Assembly: GCA_030950375.1 (NCBI GenBank)
Contig: JAUZRN010000037.1
Coordinates: 1 to 44,609 of the forward strand
Origin: Rhodothermus sp.
Lineage (GTDB): Bacteria > Bacteroidota > Rhodothermia > Rhodothermales > Rhodothermaceae
Reading direction: 5' to 3'
DNA length: 44,609 nucleotides
The notes beneath the pieces were generated by a model. That model searched no databases, was not told where the DNA came from, and saw nothing but the letters and a program-made list of their open reading frames with translations. A program made the position numbers and the translations under genes. This document shows positions 1 through 7,504 of the stretch, in pieces. Position 1 is the first letter of the stretch. The number at the start of each line of letters is the position of its first letter.

Positions 1-1132
1 TAAACCCATCCAATCCCAGCCGCTTATCCCACACGGAGAGGTAGGGCACGGCATCGGCACGCGCCAGTCCCCGGCTATTGAGGGCCATCCAGAGGCTGCC
101 CTGACGATCGACGTACACATAGTTCACCCAGCTGTCCGACAGACCGACCGCTTCGTCGATAACCTGCACGATCCGGCCCTCTCGATCAATGATAAACACG
201 CCCCCACCCAGCGTGGCCAGTGCAAAGAATCCACCGGGCATGGCCGTTCCATGATAGAGTGGATAGGTTCGGAGCAGCGGTTCAACCTCGCTGGGTAGAT
301 GCCGGAATGTGCGACCGTCATAAAGCCAGAGTCCTGCTTCCCGGGTGACAATCAGAATCCGATCTGCGTCGTACGGCATCATGGCATAGATACGCCGATG
401 GGCAAAGCGCTCCCCCCCGGGCACCAGCCACAGCGAATCGCCTACAACGGTCTGCAGTCCGATGCTATCCTGCCGCACATAAAAGCGCCCCCGCACAGTA
501 AAGGCCGTGTGGAAGTACGTGCGTGGCCGCCATACATGCATCGTGTCCCCGTCCCAGCGAAAGAGCCGCGCATGCGTCTGAAAATAAACCCCGTCAGGCG
601 TCACCCGTGTGGCCCATACGTCCCAGAATTTTCGGTCTGTCGAATCGGCAATTGCAGATACCAGCGACGTGTAGCGCAGCCTGCCCAGCGAGTCGGGCCA
701 GAAATAGCCAAAATCCCCCTGAGCCCCCACGTAGAGCCGTCCGGTCGTGTCCACATCCAGCGAGCGAACCACCGTTTTATTGACAACTTGATATGTCCGC
801 CATCGCACGCCATCAAATTCCAGCACGCCGTCTACATTCCCTACATAGATCACGCCACGTTGGTCCTGCACGATCGCCCAGTTCTGCGGAAATTGCCCGT
901 AGTCCTGAGGGGCATAGTGCTGCAGGTAGAGCGGCAAGCCGACCTCAAGCCGGTAAGAGACTTCCTGCGCCTGCAGCATGCCTGTAATTGACAGTCCGCC
1001 GAGCAGCAGCAGGAATCCCCGGCCGATAGTGCACAGCAACAGGTGCCCAATTGTCCGATGGCGCTGTGGTTGATATGCGTATGCCATGCCAGCAGTGCGT
1101 TGCCCTGCTACAGTATCGGGAAATTCAGCCAT
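1..1132 (-). CDS. Propeller-type sensor protein, N-terminal part (3' end outside the window)
   Basis: An open frame runs on the minus strand from near 1132 to the window edge without a stop. After a basic stretch and a hydrophobic signal sequence ending near MLQAQE, the protein shows repeated short propeller blades such as GVIYVGNVDGVLEFDGVRW, RLYVGAQGDFGYFWPDS and GSLWMALNSRGLARAD. This is the pattern of the two-component regulator propeller (Reg_prop) sensor domains found in periplasmic halves of Bacteroidota hybrid kinases and related regulators. The output domain (kinase, LuxR-type, SpoIIE or cyclase) lies beyond base 1, so the class is unknown. Two in-frame ATGs are possible: 1132, preceded at about 11 bases by AAAGGA, and 1087, which gives a shorter n-region. 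I chose 1132 on the ribosome-binding site; it gives about 377 visible codons. Confidence 0.75.
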   Translation of the reverse strand, partial: MAEFPDTVAGQRTAGMAYAYQPQRHRTIGHLLLCTIGRGFLLLLGGLSITGMLQAQEVSYRLEVGLPLYLQHYAPQDYGQFPQNWAIVQDQRGVIYVGNVDGVLEFDGVRWRTYQVVNKTVVRSLDVDTTGRLYVGAQGDFGYFWPDSLGRLRYTSLVSAIADSTDRKFWDVWATRVTPDGVYFQTHARLFRWDGDTMHVWRPRTYFHTAFTVRGRFYVRQDSIGLQTVVGDSLWLVPGGERFAHRRIYAMMPYDADRILIVTREAGLWLYDGRTFRHLPSEVEPLLRTYPLYHGTAMPGGFFALATLGGGVFIIDREGRIVQVIDEAVGLSDSWVNYVYVDRQGSLWMALNSRGLARADAVPYLSVWDKRLGLDGF

Positions 1133-1289
1133 GAACTCAAGTATCCTTTCTGGTCGCCTACCGGGCATCTATGGACGACTCTGGAACAAGGATTAATCCA
1201 GCTATCCCATAGCTCTTTTAGTCTTTTTTACCATCTTTCGATCTATTCTCAGCGAAAATGATCCTATCCCTTGCGCTGATCTGCTCATC

Positions 1290-1314
1290 TTGTTCATGAT
1301 TGTTTTTGGGTTTG
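1290..1314 (+). promoter_or_regulatory. Possible Bacteroidota-type promoter for the small lipoprotein
   Basis: TTG at 1290-1292 and TGGGTTTG at 1307-1314 resemble the -33 TTG / -7 TAnnTTTG promoter of Bacteroidota, though the second base of the -7 box does not match. A perfect palindrome TGAGGCCTCA (1323-1332) follows, in the probable 5' leader. The rest of 1133-1358 is AT-rich and holds no gene. Confidence 0.3.
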
Positions 1315-1358
1315 TGTTGAGGTGAGGCCTCATCCATTCACCCCAACCCTAAAGTACC

Positions 1359-1589
1359 ATGAAGAAGTTGTTCAAACTCATGGCCATGCTGGCTGTGCCG
1401 GCATTGTTGCTGAGCGGCTCGTTGACGTTGTCGGGCTGCAGCTCGGATGCCCTGACAGGACCGGTTGTTATGGACGATAGTGGTGGTAATAACGGAGGCG
1501 GTTCAACAACTATTGGAGCTGGACATAATAACTATGGTGGTAATAATGGTGGTGGCTCCACAACCATTGGCGCTGGACATAACAACTAA
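1359..1589 (+). CDS. Small Gly/Asn-rich repeat lipoprotein
   Basis: This 76-residue protein has a classic lipoprotein signal: a basic start (MKKLFK), a hydrophobic core and the lipobox LSGC with Cys27 as the lipidation site. The mature part is only about 50 residues and is mostly two copies of GGNNGGGSTTIGAGHNN (residues 42-58 and 60-76) joined by one Tyr. I recognise no family. The mature chain is probably disordered, flexible and outward-facing, with His56 and His74 at equivalent positions. The gene stands alone between a possible promoter and a strong terminator, so it is probably monocistronic. The signal peptide and terminator make a real gene likely despite its size. Function is unknown. 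Confidence 0.8.
   Translation: MKKLFKLMAMLAVPALLLSGSLTLSGCSSDALTGPVVMDDSGGNNGGGSTTIGAGHNNYGGNNGGGSTTIGAGHNN
1482..1586 (+). repeat. Two 17-codon tandem units, 54-bp period
   Basis: Codons 42-58 (1482-1532) and 60-76 (1536-1586) of the lipoprotein encode the same 17 residues. By direct comparison 8 of the 17 codons differ between copies, all synonymously. Confidence 0.9.
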
Positions 1590-1615
1590 CTGAAAGACTA
1601 CTGTCTTCTGCATTG

Positions 1616-1644
1616 CCCGGCCTCCAGGGGGGGCCGGGTTTTTT
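1616..1644 (+). terminator. Intrinsic terminator after the small lipoprotein
   Basis: A 7-bp GC stem, CCCGGCC (1616-1622) with GGCCGGG (1632-1638), and a 9-base loop are followed by six T (1639-1644). It lies 26 bases after the lipoprotein stop. Confidence 0.9.
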
Positions 1645-1645
1645 A

Positions 1646-1674
1646 TTGCATCGGGGCGAAAGGTGGGGTATCTT
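1646..1674 (+). promoter_or_regulatory. Possible sigma70-like promoter of the glycosyltransferase
   Basis: TTGCAT (1646-1651) and TATCTT (1669-1674) are separated by 17 bases and lie directly after the terminator. Transcription would begin near 1681, about 22 bases before the chosen ATG at 1703. Confidence 0.4.
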
Positions 1675-1702
1675 GGGTCGGGTAGGTCGTTGCACATCGA
1701 GC

Positions 1703-2842
1703 ATGTCGCGCGTTGATGTCTGCTTTGCGCTGGTCGGATCGATTCCCCACAACAGCCGGGCGTTGCGGCAGCTTCGGGCGCTTGTAGATATGGGGCTTCG
1801 GATCGAGGCTATTGGCGTTGCGCCGCCGGCCCCCCTGCCAGCCGACCTGCGTGATGCAGTCCATTACCGGACACTCCCCCCTCCAACAGCAACCGGACCG
1901 CGGTTCTTCTGGCAGGTGCATCGGCAGCTCAGGGCCGCTGTCGTGTCCTGCATCGCCCGGATCTACCATGCCAGTGATCTGTACGTACTGCCGGCCCTGG
2001 CGGCAGCTGCCCGACGTCATGGCGGACGGCTGGTATTCGATGTGCGGGAGCGGTATCCATATGTGGCCGGCACGGCGGGCCGCCCTGTGCGCCAGCACTT
2101 CTGGAAACTGGTAGAACGCCATTACATCCACCGTGCCGATCTGGTACTGACGGTCAGCGACGGCATTGCCAATCACCTGGTACAGGACTACAACATCACG
2201 CCCCCGCTGATCCTGTACAATGCTCCGGCAATACCCGCCAGCGTTTCACCGGCCCTTTCCCTGCGACGACGTTTGCAGCTTTCTGATCGTGCTGTACTGT
2301 TTCTTTATCAGGGACAGCTGCGGCCGGACCGGGGATGCCTGCTTCCGTTGGAAGTGCTATCCGACGTGCCTGCGGCTGTGCTGGTCTATCTGGGTGACGG
2401 ACCGCTGGCGCCGGCCATCCGGGAACGTGCCGCAGCGCTGGAGGTGGCCGACCGCGTATATCTACTCCCTCCTGTATTGCCCGACGAATTGCTGGCTGTC
2501 ACAGCCTCGGCCGATATCGGACTTGTATTGCTCGAAGACACCTGTCTGAATCACCGGCTGGCGCTGCCCAACAAGCTCTTCGAGTACCTGGCAGCCGGCG
2601 TGCCTGTCCTGGTCAGCGATCTGCCTGAGCTTCGTCGCGTAGTGGAAACCTATGGGGTAGGCTATGTCGTTGATACTCACAATCGCGAAGCGCTTACAGC
2701 CGCTATGCGACGGCTTGCTGAAGATGCTTCCCTGAGGCGTCGACTGGCGGCGCGCACGCGTGTAGCCTTTGCAGCACATAGCTGGACCCGCCTGGTTTCC
2801 CGTTTTCAAGAAGCTTACCGGAATCTGTTATGCGATATGTAA
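1703..2842 (+). CDS. Glycosyltransferase, GT-B fold (GT4-like)
   Basis: This 379-residue protein has the two-domain layout of GT-B glycosyltransferases. The N-terminal acceptor domain begins MSRVDVCFALVG. A linker region carries RADLVLTVSDGIANHL, and the C-terminal nucleotide-sugar domain has YQGQLRPDRG, VYLGDGPL and the donor-site stretch ALPNKLFEYLAAGVPVLVSD, where the family's EX7E-type acidic residue falls. It should transfer a sugar from an NDP-sugar to a cytoplasmic or membrane-face acceptor; donor and acceptor cannot be told. The frame is open upstream to 1613, but that would start inside the terminator, so the internal ATG at 1703 is preferred. Its end overlaps the next gene by 13 bases. 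Confidence 0.85.
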   Translation: MSRVDVCFALVGSIPHNSRALRQLRALVDMGLRIEAIGVAPPAPLPADLRDAVHYRTLPPPTATGPRFFWQVHRQLRAAVVSCIARIYHASDLYVLPALAAAARRHGGRLVFDVRERYPYVAGTAGRPVRQHFWKLVERHYIHRADLVLTVSDGIANHLVQDYNITPPLILYNAPAIPASVSPALSLRRRLQLSDRAVLFLYQGQLRPDRGCLLPLEVLSDVPAAVLVYLGDGPLAPAIRERAAALEVADRVYLLPPVLPDELLAVTASADIGLVLLEDTCLNHRLALPNKLFEYLAAGVPVLVSDLPELRRVVETYGVGYVVDTHNREALTAAMRRLAEDASLRRRLAARTRVAFAAHSWTRLVSRFQEAYRNLLCDM

Positions 2843-3348
2843 TACTCTCTGGTTGGCTGAGTCTGATCGTCCTCCTTTCACAGACGGTTCAGGCCCAATC
2901 CTCGCTATTTGACCCCTCGATCACGGCTCCGATTGGATGGGTGCGGGTGGAAGAAGCCATGGCCGCAGCAGCCAACAGCGGCAAAAAGGTGCTGATCGAT
3001 ATTTCAGCGCCCTGGTGTCCCTGGTGCCGTCGCATGCAAAAAGAAGTCTACGCCGATTCAACGGTAGCGGCCTACCTGAAGGCGCATTTTGAATATGCCC
3101 GGCTCAATGGCGAAGATACCGAACGTAAGCTTACTTTCCGTGGCTATGAACTGACCGAGGCCGAGCTGGCCCAGGCGCTGGGGCTTTCAGGCTATCCGAC
3201 CACCGTCTTCCTGGAACCGGACGGCACCTACATCACACGCGTGCCTGGCTTTGTGCCCACCGAGACGTTTCTGCAGATTCTACGCTTCATTGGCTCAGAA
3301 GCCTATCGCACGCAGAGCTTCGAGGAATTCATGCAACAACAGCGCTGA
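2830..3348 (+). CDS. Secreted thioredoxin-like protein
   Basis: The 172-residue product has an N-terminal signal peptide (cleavage likely after QTVQAQ, near residue 23), so it acts outside the cytoplasm. The thioredoxin fold shows the active-site motif WCPWC with cysteines 63 and 66, and the cis-proline segment GYPTTVFLEPDG around Pro123. An insertion between them (GYELTEAELAQALGL) is common in the DsbD-gamma/Thioredoxin_7 type. Both redox cysteines are present, so a disulfide reductase or isomerase role is plausible. It starts inside the last codons of the glycosyltransferase, which suggests translational coupling. The partner protein is not evident. Confidence 0.85.
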   Translation: MRYVILSGWLSLIVLLSQTVQAQSSLFDPSITAPIGWVRVEEAMAAAANSGKKVLIDISAPWCPWCRRMQKEVYADSTVAAYLKAHFEYARLNGEDTERKLTFRGYELTEAELAQALGLSGYPTTVFLEPDGTYITRVPGFVPTETFLQILRFIGSEAYRTQSFEEFMQQQR

Positions 3349-3386
3349 CCCGGTTTCTTTTAAATCCTGGCGAAGAACTTCGGGCT

Positions 3387-3725
3387 GGAATGGCTTCGCC
3401 GGCTGAAGCCTTTCGTTCCACGATAGCCTTCTATGCAAGAGAAAGCAAAGGAGCGTGTTGTGCCTCTGGGGTCAGCTTCTCATCGGGTTTAGGTTTAGGC
3501 GTACCCCTTCCGCCACGTGTCGATAGCTCTCTTCGAGAGGCAGCGCAAAAAACTGATGTCCCCAACCCTTGGCCTGCTACAGGCAAATATCCCCTCAGGC
3601 CCTTCGGGCCTGCTCCCCCTCGAAGGAAGAGCAAAGCTCCTGGTGCAGCAACGAAATGCTTAGCCAGCCTCATCGGTCTACTCCTGTAGCCGAGCTTCGA
3701 GACAGCTCCCCATCGGTCTGGGCTT
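3387..3725 (-). ncRNA. Hairpin-dense gene-free element, candidate structured RNA or decayed mobile-element end
   Basis: I find no credible protein in the 577 bases between 3348 and 3926. In 3387-3725 at least seven short inverted repeats are packed together: 3387-3419 (GGAA/TTCC around GGCTTC/GAAGCC), 3498-3514 (GGCG/CGCC), 3527-3539 (CTCTC/GAGAG), 3572-3584 (GCCTG/CAGGC), 3596-3612 (CAGGCCC/GGGCCTG), 3629-3639 (GAGC/GCTC) and 3692-3708 (GAGCT/AGCTC). On the minus strand two of them close on C-GAA-G triloops. A 9-base direct repeat CATCGGTCT stands at 3671 and 3711. It could be a structured RNA or a degenerate transposon end; strand and limits are guesses. The remaining part, 3726-3860, shows nothing I recognise. 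Confidence 0.3.
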
Positions 3726-3860
3726 CAGGGCAATGAACCGGAGACTTTTACGCGACGGTATGTGACGTACAGGATCACTCCTTCCCTCTCAGCGATAAAC
3801 AGCCACCGAGCTACGCGACGTCGTAAGAATCGCCCGCTCTTTCTCGTAGAGGCCTGCCCT

Positions 3861-3900
3861 GAAAAACAACAGGGCCCTGCCCCGTGAGGGCCAGGGCCCT
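3861..3900 (-). terminator. Intrinsic terminator of the sulfate/UDP-sugar operon
   Basis: AGGGCCCTG (3871-3879) and CAGGGCCCT (3892-3900) form a 9-bp perfect stem. Read on the minus strand it is followed by a T-rich run (GTTGTTTTTC). It lies 26 bases after the stop of the ATP sulfurylase/APS kinase gene. Confidence 0.8.
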
Positions 3901-3925
3901 CCGTTTGGCCGTTGCGTTTTTGCAT

Positions 3926-5662
3926 TCAAGCGTTATTCGCTTCCTTCTTCAGGTAGCCTTGCTGATAGAGATAATCGAGAATTTTCTCAACGCACTGCTC
4001 GACCGTCTCTTCTGTCGTACGACAGACGACTTCCGGGTTTGAGGGGGGCTCGTAGGGATCGTCGATGCCTGTAAAGCCCTTAATAAGGCCGGCGCGTGCT
4101 TTAGCGTAGAGTCCCTTGACGTCGCGCTGCTCGCATACTTCGAGCGGTGTATCGACAAAAACTTCGATATAACCGCCGACACTACTGATGAGCTGGCGGT
4201 TGTACTGCCGGTCTGCTTCGTAAGGAGCAATTGGTGCACAGATTGCAATGCCTCGGTGTTTGGTGATCTCGCTGGCCACGTAGCCAATGCGTCGCACGTT
4301 GGTGGAGCGATCTTCACGGGAGAAGCCCAATCCTTTGCTCAGATGCGTACGCACCACATCCCCGTCAAGGAGCGTAACCGGCCGTCCGGTCAGCTCTAAC
4401 AGGCGCGTCATCAGCGCGTTGGCAATGGTTGACTTCCCCGAGCCGGACAGGCCTGTAAAGAAGACGGTGAAGCCCTGTTGATGGCGCGGCGGATGCGTGC
4501 GACGCAACTCGGCCACGACCTCCGGGTAAGAAAACCATTCGGGAATATCCTCACCTGCGGCCAGGCGCCGTCGTAGCTCGGTGCCGGAGATGCTCAGTGT
4601 CCGCTCGCCTTCCTTGACCTCGTCGATCGGTTTATAGGTGTCCAGCTCTGGCACATACACCATCAGCTTGAAGGGGACCACACCGATGCCCAGTTCGTCC
4701 TGGTACTGCTGAACCAGCTCCTGGGCGTCGTAGGGGCCATAAAACGGTTTGCCGCTGGAATCTTTGCCTGGTCCGGCATGGTCACGACCGATGATCAGGT
4801 GGGTGCAGCCGTAGTTTTTACGGATAATGGCATGCCAGATCGCCTCGCGAGGCCCGCCCATCCGCATGGCCAGCGGCAGTAGGCTCAGCATAGCCCGGCC
4901 TTCGGGATAGTACTTGAGCAGTTTCCGGTAGCATCGCACCCGCGTGTAGTAATCAATGTCGCCAGGTTTTGTCATGCCCACCACTGGATGGATGAGCAGA
5001 TGGCCACCGACTTCCTCAGCAGCACGGTCGGTCAGCTCCTTGTGGGCCCGGTGCATGGGATTGCGCGTCTGAAACGCTACGATCCGCTCCCATCCTCGTC
5101 GTTCAAACTCGGCCCGTAGCTGGGCCGGTGTATGGCGCAACGCTTTGAAATCGTAATGTACCGGGAGCTGGACACCGCTGAGCGTACCGCCTACGTAGTA
5201 ATCGCCAGCCTCATGCATCAGGTACGCCACCGCCGGATGTTCCGTACTCGTGGTGCCAAAGACCAGACGGGCCTCTCGCTCCTTGTCGGGTTGCCACACG
5301 TCCTCGACCTGCATCACAGCCAGTAGCAGGCCGGTCGGATCTCGCAGCGCCACTTCGTCGCCGGGGTTCAGCGTACGAGCCACTGCTTCCGAAACGTCCA
5401 GCGTAATCGGGATGGGCCAGAGGATACCGCTTTGCAGGCGCATCTCCTCGACGACCCGGTTGTAGTCGGCCCGATTCATAAAGCCGCGCAGCGGCGAAAA
5501 GCCTCCGTTCAGTAGCAGCTCAAGGTCGCAGAGCTGTCGGGGTGTAAGCGTAATCGAAGGCAACGTCAGCGCTTTTTCCTTGAGCGTCTGGCGTTCCTCT
5601 TCGGGAACGATCAGCTCGCAGAGGACCCCGCCGTGTGGCTCAATGAGTGTGGTAGTAGGCAT
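3926..5662 (-). CDS. sat-cysC: Bifunctional ATP sulfurylase / APS kinase
   Basis: This 578-residue fusion makes PAPS from sulfate in two steps. Residues 1 to about 390 are ATP sulfurylase, with the nucleotide-binding motifs QTRNPMHRAH (198-207) and GRDHAGPGKD (292-301). Residues from about 395 are APS kinase, with an intact P-loop GLSGSGKST (404-412) and the DGD segment of the LLDGDVVR motif. With the P-loop complete, both activities should be live. Sulfurylase-first order is the bacterial arrangement; animal PAPS synthases have the reverse. The gene is last in a unit with an SLC13 permease 38 bases upstream and two UDP-sugar enzymes. PAPS could feed sulfotransfer as well as reduction; no PAPS reductase is visible here. 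Confidence 0.95.
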   Translation of the reverse strand: MPTTTLIEPHGGVLCELIVPEEERQTLKEKALTLPSITLTPRQLCDLELLLNGGFSPLRGFMNRADYNRVVEEMRLQSGILWPIPITLDVSEAVARTLNPGDEVALRDPTGLLLAVMQVEDVWQPDKEREARLVFGTTSTEHPAVAYLMHEAGDYYVGGTLSGVQLPVHYDFKALRHTPAQLRAEFERRGWERIVAFQTRNPMHRAHKELTDRAAEEVGGHLLIHPVVGMTKPGDIDYYTRVRCYRKLLKYYPEGRAMLSLLPLAMRMGGPREAIWHAIIRKNYGCTHLIIGRDHAGPGKDSSGKPFYGPYDAQELVQQYQDELGIGVVPFKLMVYVPELDTYKPIDEVKEGERTLSISGTELRRRLAAGEDIPEWFSYPEVVAELRRTHPPRHQQGFTVFFTGLSGSGKSTIANALMTRLLELTGRPVTLLDGDVVRTHLSKGLGFSREDRSTNVRRIGYVASEITKHRGIAICAPIAPYEADRQYNRQLISSVGGYIEVFVDTPLEVCEQRDVKGLYAKARAGLIKGFTGIDDPYEPPSNPEVVCRTTEETVEQCVEKILDYLYQQGYLKKEANNA

Positions 5663-5700
5663 AGGTACACGCTTTCAGGTTTGGGTTAAACAATACAGTT

Positions 5701-7476
5701 TTACAGCCAGATCAACGAAATCATGGTCAGACCAACGATGAAAACCAGCGCAGCGACCGGGGCACCTGCTCTCAGGTAGTCATGGAAGCGATAGCCTCCG
5801 GCCGACATAACCATCAGGTTGGTCTGGTAGCCAATAGGCGTCAGGAAGCTGGCCGAGGCGGCCACAGCCACTGTGATGGCAAAGGCGCGAGGTTCCAGGC
5901 CCAGTTCGGTAGCCACCGCCAGCGCCACCGGCAGCATGAGAGCGGCGGCCGCGTTGTTGGTAAACAGTTCGGTCAGGGTCATGGTGGCCAGGTAGAGCAT
6001 TGCCAGAGCCGCCATCGGTCCCAGCTCGGCTGTCAGCGTTACCAGTCCATGCCCCAGGGCAGTCGCCAGTCCAGAGTGGCTGACGGCCTGGCCGATACCC
6101 AGAGCCGCCGCAATTACCACCAGCACCTGCAGGTCGAGGGCCTGCCGTGCTTCATTGCCTGAGAGGCAACGCGTCAGCACCATTCCGAGAGCCGCTGCAA
6201 AGGCAGCCGTCACCAGCGGCATCCATCCCAGCCCGGCCAGCAGGACCATCCCCACAAAGATCGCCAGGGCGACCGGTGCATGGCGAGGGCGTGGCCGGGG
6301 TCGCTCGGGGCTTCGTGGTGCAACCAGATAAAACTCATCGCGTCGGGCATTCCAGCGCCGGTCAAATCCGTCGCGGGCTTCAATCAGGAGCAGATCACCG
6401 GCCTCGATAGGAATGCGCCCCAGCGAACCCACAATGCGCTGTCCCTGCCGCTGAATGCCCAGCACTACGCCACCGTACTGCTCCCGGAATTGCACCTCCC
6501 GAAGCGTCTTGCCTACCAGGTTCGATGAAGGTGCCACCACGGCCTCAAACAGCGGAAGCGCCTGGGTGGGATCTTCCTCGACGGCGGGCAGCGCACGCTC
6601 CAGCCCTGTGCGCTCCAGCAGCCGTTCGATCATCCGAGCCGATCCCACAAACGTCAGGAGATCCCCTCCCTGGAGCGTCTGCTCCGGTGCGGCAGGAATA
6701 ACCCGTCCGCCCCGCCGAATGTGTACCAGATAGGCCTCGCCCAGCGCCCGCAGACCGGCCTCTTCTACCGTCTTGCCTTCCAGATGACCTCCAGGCGTCA
6801 CCCGCAACTCGAACAGGCAATCTCGCAATCCTTCCTCAAAGCTTCCCTGATCACACCGACGATCTGGCAGCAGCCGATGCCCTACCAGCGCAAAAAACAA
6901 GATGACCGTCACGGTTACGGGCAACCCCACCCAGAGCAGATCAAACATACGCAGGCCTGGCAACCCGGCCTGGATCATCAGGCCCGAAATGACCAGGTTT
7001 GTAGAGGTGCCGATCAGCGTGATCATCCCGCCTACGATGGCCGCATACGATAGCGGGAGAAGCAGCTTGGAAGGCGCCACATTGTGCCGCGCGGCCCATT
7101 GTTGTACGCGCGGCATCAGCATAGCCACAATAGGCGTGTTGTTCAAAAAGGCGGAAAGAGCCGAAACCGGCGCCATTAACCGCAAGACAGCCAGGCCGAT
7201 CGCCGCATGGCGGGGAAAGAGCAAACGATCGACAAATGCCAGCGCCTCGGTGCGCTGCAGTCCGGCCGCTACCACAAACAGCGCAGCGATCGTCAGCACC
7301 GCCGGATTCGAAAAACCTGCGAACGCCTCCTGCGGCGTCAGGACACCAGTAAGCAACAACCCCCCCAGCGTACCCAGAAAGATCAGGTCCGGGCGCGCCA
7401 TTTCTCGCACCAGCGCCACCACCATGACAACGATGGCTGCCAGCGTAACCCAGGCCTGCCATCCCAGCGCTTCCAT
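5701..7476 (-). CDS. SLC13/DASS-family anion permease with two TrkA-C domains, probable sulfate transporter
   Basis: The 591-residue membrane protein has two hydrophobic halves separated by a soluble insert, residues about 205-390, holding two tandem TrkA-C (RCK_C) domains (visible as LEGKTVEEAGLRALGEAYL and LVGKTLREVQFREQYGG). The halves carry the family's repeated signatures: FLNNTPIVAM and TLIGTSTN in the first, TNNAAAALMLP and TPIGYQTNLMV in the second. SLC13 permeases of this shape move sulfate or related anions by Na+ or H+ symport. Substrate is inferred from the ATP sulfurylase/APS kinase gene 38 bases downstream. The TrkA-C pair may bind a nucleotide or other ligand for gating. Confidence 0.88.
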   Translation of the reverse strand: MEALGWQAWVTLAAIVVMVVALVREMARPDLIFLGTLGGLLLTGVLTPQEAFAGFSNPAVLTIAALFVVAAGLQRTEALAFVDRLLFPRHAAIGLAVLRLMAPVSALSAFLNNTPIVAMLMPRVQQWAARHNVAPSKLLLPLSYAAIVGGMITLIGTSTNLVISGLMIQAGLPGLRMFDLLWVGLPVTVTVILFFALVGHRLLPDRRCDQGSFEEGLRDCLFELRVTPGGHLEGKTVEEAGLRALGEAYLVHIRRGGRVIPAAPEQTLQGGDLLTFVGSARMIERLLERTGLERALPAVEEDPTQALPLFEAVVAPSSNLVGKTLREVQFREQYGGVVLGIQRQGQRIVGSLGRIPIEAGDLLLIEARDGFDRRWNARRDEFYLVAPRSPERPRPRPRHAPVALAIFVGMVLLAGLGWMPLVTAAFAAALGMVLTRCLSGNEARQALDLQVLVVIAAALGIGQAVSHSGLATALGHGLVTLTAELGPMAALAMLYLATMTLTELFTNNAAAALMLPVALAVATELGLEPRAFAITVAVAASASFLTPIGYQTNLMVMSAGGYRFHDYLRAGAPVAALVFIVGLTMISLIWL

Positions 7477-7504
7477 GACCCGATCCTGCTACAACATCCC
7501 ATGG

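Noticed and set aside
299-991. Plus-strand open frame of 230 codons opposite the propeller sensor
   Set aside because: The minus frame has clear propeller blades and a signal peptide; the plus frame is Pro/Arg-rich noise.
1482-1586. CRISPR-like repeats
   Set aside because: Two units only, coding, with no spacer variation; they are protein repeats of a lipoprotein.
1613-1702. Longer start of the glycosyltransferase
   Set aside because: It would begin within the terminator of the preceding gene, and the added residues are unlike the family.
3390-3689. Plus-strand open frame of 99 codons in the gap after the thioredoxin gene
   Set aside because: No ribosome-binding site or fold pattern, and it begins inside a hairpin. 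Better seen as part of a structured non-coding element.
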